From NCBI GenBank assembly GCA_009667805.1, contig CM019064.1, positions 112,628,328-112,692,327 of the forward strand: 64,000 bases of DNA, in the 5' to 3' direction. Below, piece after piece: positions 19,103 through 28,340 of the stretch (positions within the stretch are counted from its first letter, which is position 1; each line of letters begins with the position of its first letter). The stretch comes from Leptobrachium leishanense. Taxonomy: Eukaryota; Chordata; Amphibia; Anura; Megophryidae. A program made the position numbers and the translations under genes. Below the pieces are notes generated by a model. That model was not told where the DNA came from, did no database searches, and saw nothing but the letters and a program-made list of their open reading frames with translations.

Positions 19103-20922
19103 GGGGGGGGCGGAGCTAGTAGCAGCAGTGAGCGGCCGTGTTTTGGAGGAGCTCTGCATCGACACAGCGATTTTCTGCCTTTTTCCTCCTTTTACTCGGC
19201 CGTTCGCAGTGCCCAATTGCTCTGGGGTGGTCCGGGGATTGCCGTGCTTCTTATCAGCTTCTGGACCGAGAGAACCGAGGAGCCCCGCAGCGTCTTCCCG
19301 GGTTTGGGCCTAGTGACGGCGGCCATCTTTGAAGCCTCGAGCTGGTAACAGACCTGCACCTCTACATCTGCGGGGACTGAGGAGACATGCCAAGCTGCCG
19401 GACAGCGAAAGGGAGCTCCCGCCAGCGGGATATCAGGGAAACGCTGACAGGTGGGTCTGCCACTGGAAGGAGGATGGTCTCTTCATCTCTTCCTCCAGAT
19501 TATGGATCATCCGGGGAGGATGACGGGTCCTGGCCGAGCGGGGATGGAGCGGGAATAGCATGGCTCTCCCCTCAGATCCTGCCACTTGACTCGCGCCCAC
19601 TCTCCGCGGCGGCGAAGAAGCGGGCGCAGAAAAAAACGCAAAAACGCGCTGGCGGCGTCCTCGCTGGTCCTGGAAACCTCTCAGGCCCTGACTGGTGAGG
19701 ATTCAGCTGACGACTCCCAGTTTTCCGCTTCCAGCAGTGGAGCCCCTAAAAGACACCCGGATCCGGGACTGGTGCTACCGGCGAAGATGGCTGTGGCGAA
19801 GGTGACCACGCCAGGGATGAACTCTGCTGCCTCAGCAACAAAAGGAGAAGATGACCATCTTCCCGCTACAAAAGGCGACTTTTGCAGAATTCTGAACGAA
19901 CTACGGGAGATACGAGAAATCTGGAAACCAGAAGTGGCTGCGGTTCGAGAAGAGGTCGCTACAGTGCGGTCGCAGGTGGTGGAGGTACAGACGGCGACAT
20001 CCGAGGTGAAACTGGACCAAGCACGTCTCTCTACCCAGGTTGTTGCACTTCAAACACAAGTGGAGGTCCTGACCCGCTCAGTGGAAACGTTAGAATCTCG
20101 ACACAGACGCCGTAATATACGAGTCAGAGGCATCCCTGATTCGGTTTCGGCTGAGCAGCTCTTGCCCTACATTACTCGCTTGGCCCTCCAGGTCGTTGGG
20201 CTCCCATTAGATACGCCGGATATCGTTGGCTCAGTGTTCCGGGTCCAGAGACCTGCGTCGTCCCTTACGGGGGCACCGAGGGATGTTGTGGTGGCTTTTC
20301 GTGATGTGGCTCTCAAGGCGAAAATTATGACTACCCCGGGTGCTCGAGATCCAGTGCACTTTGAGGGCTCCACCTTGGCCCTCTACCACGACCTCCCGTT
20401 CCAGACCTTGATGGCCCGCCGCCGTTTTAAAGATGTGACATCTACCCTACGCAGGAAAGGAATTCGCTACCGGTGGGGTCCGGCAGGTACACTGGTGGTA
20501 ACACACGGTAACGTGCCGCATACGATTACAGACCCTGATTTAGCTTGGTCTGACCTTGCTACGGTCGGTATTTCCCTGGACTCACCGGAGATACAACCGG
20601 GCTGAGAATTATCCTGCCCCTACATAAGCCTTCTGTTTTAATTGCTTTTCCGACGAATTCCCCGGATTGTTTTTGTTGTTTTTGATATTTTGATATACGG
20701 TTTTGACACGGTTTACTTGCTCCTTGTATGGACTATCCTTTATAACGAGATTAACCTCCACCGCATTGTTTATCGCCCGAGTTTTCCCATTTTCGCAGGA
20801 CTATGATACCAGACTTTTCATCTTTGGTTTTGCTGGCCATATGCGGCCATATATTCGTTTGATTTCATGATCTTCCTTTGTATTTTTATTCCTTAAATAA
20901 AGAATTTAAAAAAAATATATAT
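19103..20922 (+). mobile_element. ORF1-only L1-like retroposon, 14-bp perfect TSD
   Basis: The element starts in a G-run and GGCGGAGCTAG, has a GC-rich leader, one open frame with L1 ORF1p features, a short 3' UTR and AATAAAGAATTTAAAAAAAA. ATATAAAAAAAGTT occurs on both sides (19089-19102, 20923-20936). There is no ORF2: the sequence passes from the ORF1 stop (20605) to a 3' UTR of about 300 bp. Either a HAL1-like non-autonomous lineage or a deletion product; poly(A) plus TSD shows it moved in this form. Confidence 0.85.
19586..20605 (+). CDS. L1-type ORF1 protein (RNA-binding), uninterrupted
   Basis: The 339-codon frame has a basic N-terminus (RRRRSGRRKKRKN), a heptad-like coiled-coil region at roughly residues 95-175 (EIREIWKPEVAAVREEVATV, LSTQVVALQTQVEVLTRSVE), then HRRRNIRVRGIPDSVSAEQL (start of the RRM of L1 ORF1p) and a C-terminal domain with VFRVQRPASS, PRDVVVAFRDVALKAKIM and FKDVTSTLRRKGIRYRWG. 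L1 ORF1p is a trimeric nucleic-acid chaperone needed for retrotransposition. Another frame from 19387 (MPSCRTAKGSSRQRD...) looks like a plausible N-terminus, so the true ORF1 may start there with a frameshift near 19645. No stop codons lie in the frame given. Confidence 0.8.
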   Translation: MTRAHSPRRRRSGRRKKRKNALAASSLVLETSQALTGEDSADDSQFSASSSGAPKRHPDPGLVLPAKMAVAKVTTPGMNSAASATKGEDDHLPATKGDFCRILNELREIREIWKPEVAAVREEVATVRSQVVEVQTATSEVKLDQARLSTQVVALQTQVEVLTRSVETLESRHRRRNIRVRGIPDSVSAEQLLPYITRLALQVVGLPLDTPDIVGSVFRVQRPASSLTGAPRDVVVAFRDVALKAKIMTTPGARDPVHFEGSTLALYHDLPFQTLMARRRFKDVTSTLRRKGIRYRWGPAGTLVVTHGNVPHTITDPDLAWSDLATVGISLDSPEIQPG

Positions 20923-20990
20923 ATATAAAAAAAGTTTTTGTAAAATCTAAAAATAATAAATGGTCCTTAAAAAATATGTATATATATATA

Positions 20991-21902
20991 CAGGGTTATC
21001 CAAAGAGATCCGAATTGCTTGAGAAAGGTAACCGAACGCTGAAAATCAGCGTTCGGTTACCTTTCCTGGCCATTCGGCTATCCAGAGAGCAGGCAATTCG
21101 CCAAATACTGGCGAATTGCCTGCATATACGGTGCCTGTTCGGTGCCTATTCGAGGGCAGTGAAATCCCCATGAAAAAGCACTGCTTCGGCTATTCAGAGA
21201 ACACAAACCAGCAGTGAAAGGTTCCCCTAATGCCCTGCCATTCGGTGGTTTAATTCGGCAAATTTATTCAGGAGAATCCCATAGGCTTCAATGTTAAAAA
21301 TATTCCTGTTTTAATTCAATATCTAATAAACCGTTCATTCTAAAATTCTGCAGCAAAAAGTCTCTTTATTTATAGATTTTTTAGGATACTTTAAGCATTT
21401 TTCTGATTTTTATTTTTTTTTATTAAAAGTCCGATTTTTTTTTCTTCTTTTTTTCAGTTTACTTATTTTTTCTGTAACAGCCCTCTTTATTATCATTCCC
21501 TGGACCTCCTGTGAAAATTTCAGACATTTTCGCTCAGTAGTTTCTTTGCAAACAGCGTTTCTTTTTCCCAGATTCATACAAATGGTTTTTCTAATTTATT
21601 CACTGCCTCCTCTACGTCACAGCTGCTTCGGCTCTGTGTGATTCGGCTCATGTTCGGCTCCTGTTCGGCTCCTGTTCGTCTTTTTCAAAGGTTAATCCAG
21701 ATGTTTTTGCTTGTTTTCAGCGTGCATTCGGTTAGTTTTCGGTGGGTTTACGGCAGCTTTTCCCTGCAATTCGGGGACCCTGTGCTGTTTGCTGAATACA
21801 CCGCAGGGTCACCGAAATGCAATCGGCAAAAGGAACCGAATTGAAGAGAACGAAAAGTCACCGAACGTGCGGTGACTTTTCGAATCTCTTTGGATAACCC
21901 TG
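20991..21902 (+). mobile_element. Family B non-autonomous element, copy 5, TSD ATA
   Basis: A 912-bp copy with perfect CAGGGTTATCCAAAGAG ends, flanked by ATA (20988-20990, 21903-21905). All family landmarks are present, and it is the cleanest copy. Non-coding. Confidence 0.9.
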
Positions 21903-21942
21903 ATAGATTAGGTAGGCCGTGTTAGTCCAGATTACAAAATCA

Positions 21943-22065
21943 CGAGTATAGCAGTCTGTAGTGATACCTTTTTTATTGGACTAACGTTACATTTAAAGCT
22001 TGTACTTTAAATGTAACATTAGTCCAATAAAAAAGGTATCATCACTACAGACTGCTATACTCGTG
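21943..22065. repeat. Palindrome of about 120 bp
   Basis: TCACGAGTATAGCAGTCTGT reads in at 21943, and its complement reads out to about 22065. The arms include GTGATACC and TTATTGGACTAACGTTACAT, and the centre is near AAGCTTGTACTT. A TA microsatellite follows at about 22066-22095. Confidence 0.85.
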
Positions 22066-22095
22066 ATTTATATATATATATATATATATATATAA

Positions 22096-22478
22096 AGTGT
22101 CTATAAGGGTTGTGGTGAAGGACTAAAAGTGAGACAAAAAGCCTCCACACTATCAAAAGTGTGTTTAATATTGCAGAAGCCACCCGCACATCATAGCAAT
22201 TCAAAGAATTGCATCCCAGAGCTCCTGTGCCACATTCCCCATATGCAGCAAGGAATTCTGGGTAAGATATGCAAATGACCTCTGTCTCACTTTTACACAT
22301 CCTGGATCTGTTATTACACAGAACCCTAAAATCAATGCTATGCCACACTGTGGCTTTGTAGCAAAGATAAGGTTATGCAACTGGTCAAAGCCACTCCTAG
22401 GACAGCGCTGTTTCAGGTTTGTTGAACCCTCATCAGCTAGGAGACAGGCATGACCAGTTGCAGTGGATGTTTGGACCA
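22096..22478 (-). repeat. Hammerhead repeat H2, inverted copy
   Basis: This copy is the near-identical reverse complement of 22506-22889, separated from it by about 27 bp, giving a fold-back with arms of about 383 bp. It carries a complete hammerhead on the minus strand (22376-22462). Mirrored open frames on the two strands encode the same peptide and are not genes. TA dinucleotide runs bound the whole block (22066-22095 and 23222-23250). Confidence 0.88.
22376..22462 (-). ncRNA. Hammerhead ribozyme, type I, complete (copy on minus strand)
   Basis: It has the same sequence as 22522-22608 on the opposite strand: outer stem I TGCAACTGGTC, inner stem I CTCCTAG/CTAGGAG, CTGATGA, stem II GGGTT/AACCT, GAAA, stem III and GTC. 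Predicted cleavage follows the C at 22401 (between 22401 and 22400 on the minus strand). Confidence 0.9.
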
Positions 22479-22505
22479 TAGGTAAGTAAGTGTCTATAAG
22501 GGTTG

Positions 22506-22898
22506 TGGTCCAAACATCCACTGCAACTGGTCATGCCTGTCTCCTAGCTGATGAGGGTTCAACAAACCTGAAACAGCGCTGTCCTAGGAGTGGCTTTGAC
22601 CAGTTGCATAACCTTATCTTTGCTACAAAGCCACAGTGTGGCATAGCATTGATTTTAGGGTTCTGTGTAATAACAGATCCAGGATGTGTAAAAGTGAGAC
22701 AGAGGTCATTTGCATATCTTACCCAGAATTCCTTGCTGCATATGGGGAATGTGGCACAGGAGCTCTGGGATGCAATTCTTTGAATTGCTATGATGTGCGG
22801 GTGGCTTCTGCAATATTAAACACACTTTTGATAGTGTGGAGGCTTTTTGTCTCACTTTTAGTCCTTCACCACAACCCTTATAGACACTTACTTACCTA
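22506..22898 (+). repeat. Hammerhead repeat H2, full unit (about 393 bp)
   Basis: The unit starts at TGGTCCAAACATCC and is followed head-to-tail by a second copy starting at 22899 with the same sequence, a period of 393 bp. The unit carries a hammerhead near its start, then GTGAGACAGAGGTCATTTGC, GCACAGGAGCTCTGGGATGC and TTAGTCCTTCACCACAACCC. It lacks an open frame of its own. Confidence 0.88.
22522..22608 (+). ncRNA. Hammerhead ribozyme, type I, complete
   Basis: Reading 5' to 3': outer stem I TGCAACTGGTC (22522-22532), internal loop, inner stem I CTCCTAG (22541-22547), core CTGATGA (22548-22554), stem II GGGTT/AACCT around CAACA, GAAA (22570-22573), stem III ACAG/CTGT around CG, GTC (22581-22583), inner stem I CTAGGAG (22584-22590), internal loop, and outer stem I GACCAGTTGCA (22598-22608). 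All invariant hammerhead residues are present, inner stem I pairs 7/7 and the outer stem 11/11. Predicted self-cleavage is after C22583. The short stem III with a self-complementary ACAGCGCTGT suggests better activity as a dimer, as known for newt satellite hammerheads. Loop II and the stem I internal loop are placed for the usual tertiary contact. Confidence 0.92.
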
Positions 22899-23221
22899 TG
22901 GTCCAAACATCCACTGCAACTGGTCATGCCTGTCTCCTAGCTGATGAGGGTTCAACAAACCTGAAACAGCGCTGTCCTAGGAGTGGCTTTGACCAGTTGC
23001 ATAACCTTATCTTTGCTACAAAGCCACAGTGTGGCATAGCATTGATTTTAGGGTTCTGTGTAATAACAGATCCATGATGTGTAAAAGTGAGACAGAGGTC
23101 ATTTGCATATCTTACCCAGAATTCCTTGCTGCATATGGGGAATGTGGCACAGGAGCTCTGGGATGCAATTCTTTGAATTGCTATGATGTGCGGGTGGCTT
23201 CTGCAATATTAAATACACTTT
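22899..23221 (+). repeat. Hammerhead repeat H2, second tandem unit, truncated
   Basis: Nearly identical to 22506-22830, ending at TTAAATACACTTTATATATA where the previous unit continues to CACACTTTTGATAGTG. One substitution, CCATGATG for CCAGGATG, separates the two near 23074. It carries the third complete hammerhead. Confidence 0.85.
22915..23001 (+). ncRNA. Hammerhead ribozyme, type I, complete (tandem copy)
   Basis: Identical in all stems and core positions to 22522-22608, exactly 393 bp downstream. Predicted cleavage is after C22976. Cleavage at both sites of a transcript would release a 393-nt monomer. Confidence 0.91.
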
Positions 23222-23250
23222 ATATATATATATATATATTTATATATAAA

Positions 23251-23470
23251 AAAAATCCAAAGAGGGATAAAGCACTCAGTCAGAACAAAATTGCAGTGCC
23301 CAGGTGCTACCCGTTGGGGCAGGAATACAAAAACGGCAAATTGGGAGCACTCTGGGTCTTTTGCTAAAATAATAAATTTTATTAAGGATCTACATAAAAA
23401 GGACCGACGTTTCGGCTCCTAGAAGCCTTCATCAAGGTATGATACATACATATATATATATACATACTGT
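23251..23470 (-). repeat. Hammerhead-relic repeat (ACGTTTCGGCTC type)
   Basis: On the minus strand, about 200 bp contain a hammerhead-like box (23401-23440), AATAAAATTTATTATTTTAG, and CAACGGGTAGCACCTGGGCA. It is bounded on both sides by TA-rich simple sequence. No coding capacity. Confidence 0.5.
23401..23440 (-). ncRNA. Hammerhead-like relic
   Basis: The minus strand reads ATACC, TTGATGA, stem II GGCT/AGCC around TCTAGG, GAAAC, GTC, GGTCC. ACC pairs with GGT as stem I. The first core base is U instead of C and stem III has no loop (ACGT, self-complementary), so activity would at best need a dimer. Probably inactive. Confidence 0.5.
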
Positions 23471-23573
23471 ATATTCATTAGATTAAAAGCTGGTATTAAG
23501 CACCCATGCATGAAGCTGTTGTTGCAGGTTTTTGAATGTGTTTGACTGGAGTGCTCTCCCTGGTTTTGTTTGT

Positions 23574-23930
23574 ATTTTATTTTTGAGACGCACCCACACT
23601 GAATGCTTAGTTTAGGTTCAGTGCTACCCCCCCCATGTGTTTTCTACATGAATCCCTTGGGTAAGCACCCCTCCCTGCCACAGGTACTCCTCCTCCAGGT
23701 TCTATTTAACCTTGATCTGCGGGAGCTCCAGGAAAGGACCTGATCCTCAGTGAGTTTATCCCACGATGGGCAGTCATTAGGTTTGCAGAGTAGGACCTGC
23801 CAGAGTTCTATATAATAGAACAAGCAGGAACTGAAGACAGTTGCAGTAGATGCCTGGCACATGGGGGGGGGGGGGTAGCACTGAACCTAAACTAAGCATT
23901 CAGTGCGGGTGCGTCTCAAAAATAAAATAA
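23574..23930. mobile_element. Fold-back element with ~65-bp inverted ends
   Basis: The left end ATTTTATTTTTGAGACGCAC, continuing through CTGAATGCTTAGTTTAGGTT to a C-run, is repeated inverted at the right after a G-run. About 220 bp of unique sequence lie between. Adjacent to the DIRS-like element; no clear TSD. Confidence 0.65.
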
Positions 23931-24109
23931 AAACTAGTGGAATGTTCCAGGGGGCTGCTTGACTGCTTAGACCTGGATCCCCAATCACCCATACCCCCCA
24001 ATAAACACACTGACACAATGTAATGGGAAAATAGGGTATAGGCCACAGCTTTATTTACATTAAATCATAAATGTAACCATGTACCAGCAAACCATAGTAA
24101 ATCTGGCCC

Positions 24110-24608
24110 TACTAAAAACAAAAAGAAAACGCCACCCGGAACAAAAGGACATCAAAATCGTCAAAACAAATAACAGGTAAAGTACACAATAAATCACGCA
24201 AAAGAGACATAGAAACTGGCCTACGACGGTCAGGAACCAACACCATCCTGCCACCACCCGACGTAACAAAATATCCCTTGAAAAATCGTCCCACCCCAAG
24301 AACTGACATAAAAGCGAAAGTGCCGACAATGACTTGGATGCAAATGCCGCAGACCGACCCTCCCTCGCCAATACCTCCAAGAAATGCCAAGTAGCCTGAC
24401 GACGGTCAACAGCCAACTGCCAACCAGCACCAGATCGGGCCACCACCTCCCCTGCACTCCACACCTGAAAATAAGCATTCCATGTGGTCTCCGCTAAAGA
24501 ACGCAGCAAATGACAAATTATTCCATGGAAGCCAGGGTCCATAACCATCAAGGAAACGGAGTCCCTGTCCGATCCGCCTCCGGTGCGACCTGCCAGAAAC
24601 GGTGCCAC
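24110..24608 (-). pseudogene. Tyrosine recombinase, N-terminal (core-binding) remnant
   Basis: SLAETTWNAYFQVWSAGEVV, then FLEVLAREGRSAAFASKSLS and ALSLLCQFLGWDDFSRDILL match the SAM-like core-binding domain of DIRS recombinases (STWxAY, LSALSFL, G-D-T). A frameshift near 24260 switches to RMVLVPDRRRPVSMSLLRDL and VLLFRVAFSFCF, the next block. The sequence then ends in 3' UTR with AATAAA before the catalytic R-H-R-Y residues. Confidence 0.72.
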
Positions 24609-24780
24609 TGAAAGCGTGAAAGAGAATCCGCAATTACATTAGAGACGCCCGGCACATGACGGCTTTAAACAAAATATTATAATCAAGGCAGCGCAAAACC
24701 AAATGTCATAACAACGACAGGACCGGCAGGGAGCTAGAGGAACAACGGTTCACCACATGAACGACTCTGAGATTATCAGA

Positions 24781-25101
24781 TCAAAAGACCACCTGCCTAT
24801 GTGCCAAGCGATCCCCCCATAATTCCAGTGCCGTAACAATAGGAAACAATTCCAGGAATGTTAAATTAGTCAATAAATCCAAACCCTGCCACGATGGAGG
24901 CCAAGCATCAGCACACCAGCGCCCCTGGAAGTAAGCCCCAAAACCAAAAGCTCCAGCAGCATCTGTAAACAAATCCAAGGATGAGTTATCAACCTCCACC
25001 TCCTGCCAATAAGTACACCCATTATAGCGTCCCAAAAATGTCTGCCAAACCCTAAGATCATCCTTCAAAGATTGCCACAGACGGATAAAATGATGAGACA
25101 C
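24781..25101 (-). pseudogene. DIRS RNase H domain
   Basis: DLFTDAAGAFGFGAYFQGRW and LTFLELFPIVTALELWGDRL give the TDA-G-G-G and E residues of the RNase H fold found after DIRS-type RTs. It continues the RT region (25120-25938) after one frame change near 25110. Confidence 0.8.
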
Positions 25102-25119
25102 CAGACGTCGACAAAAAAC

Positions 25120-25938
25120 TCAACCCATGGACATAATACGACATGTGAAAGCTAGATGACCAAGGAGAGCCTGAAGCTCCCGAAGGCGAAGTTTGGGAGC
25201 AGACAGGGCCCGTGCCAAAAGTAATACCAAGGCATCAATCTTCGCCTGGGGCAGCCGAAACACCCGTTCATTAGTATCGATCTCGATGCCAAAGAAAGAA
25301 AGACAGCAACAAGGCCCCTCCATTTTGTCCCTAGCCAACGGAACCCCAAAGTCTAAAGCTACCTCCGAAAATTTACCCAACAAATCAGCGCAAACCCGCG
25401 AATCAGCCGGACCCACAAAAAGAAAATCATCCAAATAGTGCACAACAGACAACCCACCCGCCTTAGTACAAACCATCCACTCTAAAAACGTCGCAAAAAC
25501 CTCAAAATAAAAACAGGAAATCGAACACCCTATTGGTAAACACCTATCAAAATAATAGGGTGTTCTTTTCAGAAACTCTAACAGGTGATAGCACTCAGGG
25601 TGTATGGGCAAAAGGCGAAACGCCGCTTCCACGTCAGCCTTAGCCAACAAACAACCTGTCCCCGCCTCCCGTACCAATGCCAGGGCCTCGTCAAATGAAG
25701 AATAATGCACCCTGCTGTTGACCGAACTAATGCCATCATTTACGGAAGAGCCTGCAGGATGCGACAGATGGTGTATCATTCGAAATTTGCCTGTTTCCTT
25801 TTTAGGCACAAGACCCAACGGGGACAACAGCAAATTCGAAAAGGGGAGCGCGACAAAAGGACCTGCCATACGCCCCAACTGCACCTCTTGATCAAATTTT
25901 GCTGCAAGAACCTCCTTGTGTTGCCGAGCAGAAACCAA
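25120..25938 (-). pseudogene. DIRS reverse transcriptase
   Basis: An open frame of 272 codons contains FSNLLLSPLGLVPKKETGKF and RMIHHLSHPAGSSVNDGI (fingers), LLAKADVEAAFRLLPIHPEC (motif A), LPIGCSISCFYFEVFATFLE (motif B), VVHYLDDFLFVGPADS (motif C, YLDD) and FFGIEIDTNERVFRLPQAKI (motif D/E). These are classic DIRS/Ngaro RT signatures: the H-HLS-P-G-SVND and YLDDFL blocks distinguish it from LINE RTs. The frame is intact, but the flanking domains are shifted. Confidence 0.88.
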
Positions 25939-26026
25939 ATTGGCAGAAAAAACAGGAAATTAGGAAGGAACAAAGGGAATACGGAAACCAACAGAAAACC
26001 CGTCCCGCAAGAGACATGCCGCCTTT

Positions 26027-27889
26027 CTATTGTGGTAACGCTCTAGTCACGGGAGCATTTTTGTAGCGTTCACTGGGATGAAAACCAAGATTGGAGTCTC
26101 CGCGAACCCCACCCCGTCCCAATTGCCCCCTACTCCGGCACAGACATCTGAATGCCGGGTGCACCCCCCCACATTGAGAGCATTCGTGTCGAAACCTACA
26201 AGAGCTGGCCCATCGGTAATGGAACTCCTTATACAACCAACATAATCCCCTCCTGGAAATCGCTGATGTACCGGGGGATGGCACGGCAACGGACCCAGGA
26301 AAGGGCGGCATGACCGGACGAGCAGGTGTTATGAGTAACAACCACAAATTGGCATCTTGTTCGTCAAAACGCATAGCAGGACGTACTGCCATTTTTTGCC
26401 AGAATTGTTGATCATAGCGATACCAACATTGCCCCCCATAAATTTTGTAAGCACCCCAAATAAGATCCGGGAATAAGGTCGGGAAATCGTTCACAAAGGA
26501 TGGCACCAAACACCAAAACTCCTTGTAGCCAATTCCCAAATGTGGGAGGCAAAACCTTCAATTTATCTTTGTCTTTTTCCCCATCCACTACCACCTCCAC
26601 TCGCTTAGGGCGATCCACAGTCTCCTTATCGATCGATACCAAGGTAAGCACATCCACATATGTACCTTTCCAAATCTTTTCCTTGATGTCAACGGAAAGG
26701 TGCATACCCAAAGGTGACAAGTCGCAGGCCGCCACTGACCGCGAATCAGCCACTCGAGAGGACACGCCAGAACTGGGAGCGCCCACCAGACTATGCCCAA
26801 CCGGCGCATCTGCAGCCACCGTAACCCCAATAGCCACTCCTGGATAGGCAGCCGACCCTGCTAACTGCGCTCGAGACTCCGGTCCCGACACATCCTTCCA
26901 CTGGCGAAGCGCTGAAGCAAAGAGTGAAATAACCTCTGCACACCCTCCACGTGCACCGGACCCCTCATGCCCAACCCCGCTGCCATGCGTAATAGTGAGA
27001 AGATCAGACTCACGTGCAGCCATCAAAAAAGATGAATCCACAGGGCCCTGCAGCAGCTGAGCATTTTCCAAGCGACTGGAAACCGGAGCAGGACGGTCCC
27101 GATGAGCGATCCCGGCGTGGTGTCAACATCCCCAGATCCAGGAACAGCCGGAGGAAGAGATTCCTGATGTAAAGGCAGAGTGTAGACGCTGGAGCCAGAT
27201 GGAGCCACCCTGAAAACCACCTGAAAAGGAACCTGCACACCAATAACCCGCTCCTCAGCAGGGGGTAATACCCCTGAAGCCACCAAATCCCTAGGCAAAC
27301 CCACAGACGAACCGGCAACAGAGAAGCCACAGTCGCCATCTTGGATACTGGCAACCCACGTGGCCCACTGCTCTGACGCAAGCGCGAGCACTGGGGGGCG
27401 GAGCCAGCACCACGAGCAACAGCTGGAGGCTGAGATACAGCCGCACGCTGAACAGACACATGCGAGATCTCCCAGCCCCGCGGCCACCCCGACCACGAAT
27501 ATTCGCAGGAGCAGGGGCAGTAGCCGAACACGGCGCCCGCCGAGCAGCAGCTGGACATCTGCTCGGCGGCGTACCTGGCACAATGGAGCCAGCAGAAACA
27601 GGGGAACACTGGCCATACGCCAGAGGCGCAAAGGAGCCCCCGCCGTCCATAGACACGGGACAGGGCCGTGGAGAGCCAGAACTGAGACGCACTCAGGGTC
27701 TGACAGAGCACTCCCTCCGCCAGACACGGGGCCCAGAATCCTCACCCTCCGGGGAACTGCTTCTCACCAAGTCCAGTGCTGAAGTAGACTGCAGCAAGGA
27801 ATCCAGGGAAACGCCAGAGTCCTCAGCATAAGCCTGTAGACGCGCCAGCAGCTCAGCCACCTCTCCCGAACCAGGAACAGCCATAACTC
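26027..27889 (-). pseudogene. DIRS gag-like ORF, frameshifted
   Basis: A plausible start MAVPGSGEVAELLARLQAYA (about 27880) is followed, after frame changes, by QGPVDSSFLMAARESDLLTI, LSVDIKEKIWKGTYVDVLTL, then FPDLIWGAYKIYGGQCWYRY and DEQDANLWLLL. Near the end is CRFRHECSQCGGVHPAFRC, the Cys/His cluster typical of DIRS gag. At least three frame changes are needed (near 27.69, 27.07 and 26.54 kb). GC-rich shadow frames on the plus strand were ignored. Confidence 0.72.
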
Positions 27890-28129
27890 CGGTTTTCTTC
27901 TTCTCGTTTCCCACAGATACAGAAAGTAAAGTGAACGGGACAGCTCTCCAACAAGCCTCCTTCTTGCAGCCACGTGCACCACTGAGCCAGGTAAGCACCT
28001 GCTGTAATTATATAGCCCCCAGCTAATTAACCTGGCTTCAAACAGCACCAATCACCTTCCACTCACCTGGGCTGATTGCCCCAGGCCAGCAGTCACGCCC
28101 CCCTTCCTGAATGTTCCAGGGGGCTGCTT

Positions 28130-28340
28130 TCTGTGAACAGCCGAATGATTAGTTATCTATGGGACCATTTCGGTGATGCTAAATTGCATCAAATTGAGGC
28201 GAATTGCACAGTATCTCACTGCAATTCGCCAGTATTTGGCAAAAATACAGCTTAGTGAATAGACGAATTGCAGATACGGTGAAATTAACCTTTGGGTGCA
28301 ATTCATTGGCAAATTCAGAGCTTAGTGAATAACTCTCTGG
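28130..28340. repeat. Degraded palindromic MITE-like sequence
   Basis: Contains GCTTAGTGAATAGACGAATT and GCTTAGTGAATAACTC with AATTCGCC in both orientations. It resembles 5345-5630. No TSD or defined ends. Confidence 0.35.

Larger units (their letters stand above)
23940..28129 (-). mobile_element. DIRS-like YR retrotransposon, degenerate
   Basis: In minus-strand order: a gag-like region (about 27.9-26.0 kb), RT and RNase H (25.94-24.78 kb), and the start of a tyrosine recombinase (24.6-24.1 kb). That order and the RT type fit DIRS elements. A perfect 21-bp direct repeat (GAATGTTCCAGGG then GGCTGCTT) marks both ends at 23940-23960 and 28109-28129, consistent with split direct repeats of PAT/Ngaro-like forms or with a target duplication. 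The recombinase catalytic part is missing and gag is frameshifted, so the copy is dead. Confidence 0.82.

Noticed and set aside
22201..22944. Identical ~100-codon frames on both strands of the fold-back
   Set aside because: Explained by inverted copies of a non-coding hammerhead repeat.
23868..23880. G-run with mirrored C-run as a CRISPR- or telomere-like signal
   Set aside because: Simple homopolymer inside inverted ends of a fold-back element; no repeat-spacer order.
25193..27831. Plus-strand frames of 80-140 codons over the DIRS element
   Set aside because: Shadows of the minus-strand gag/RT reading; Arg/Pro-rich with no domain.
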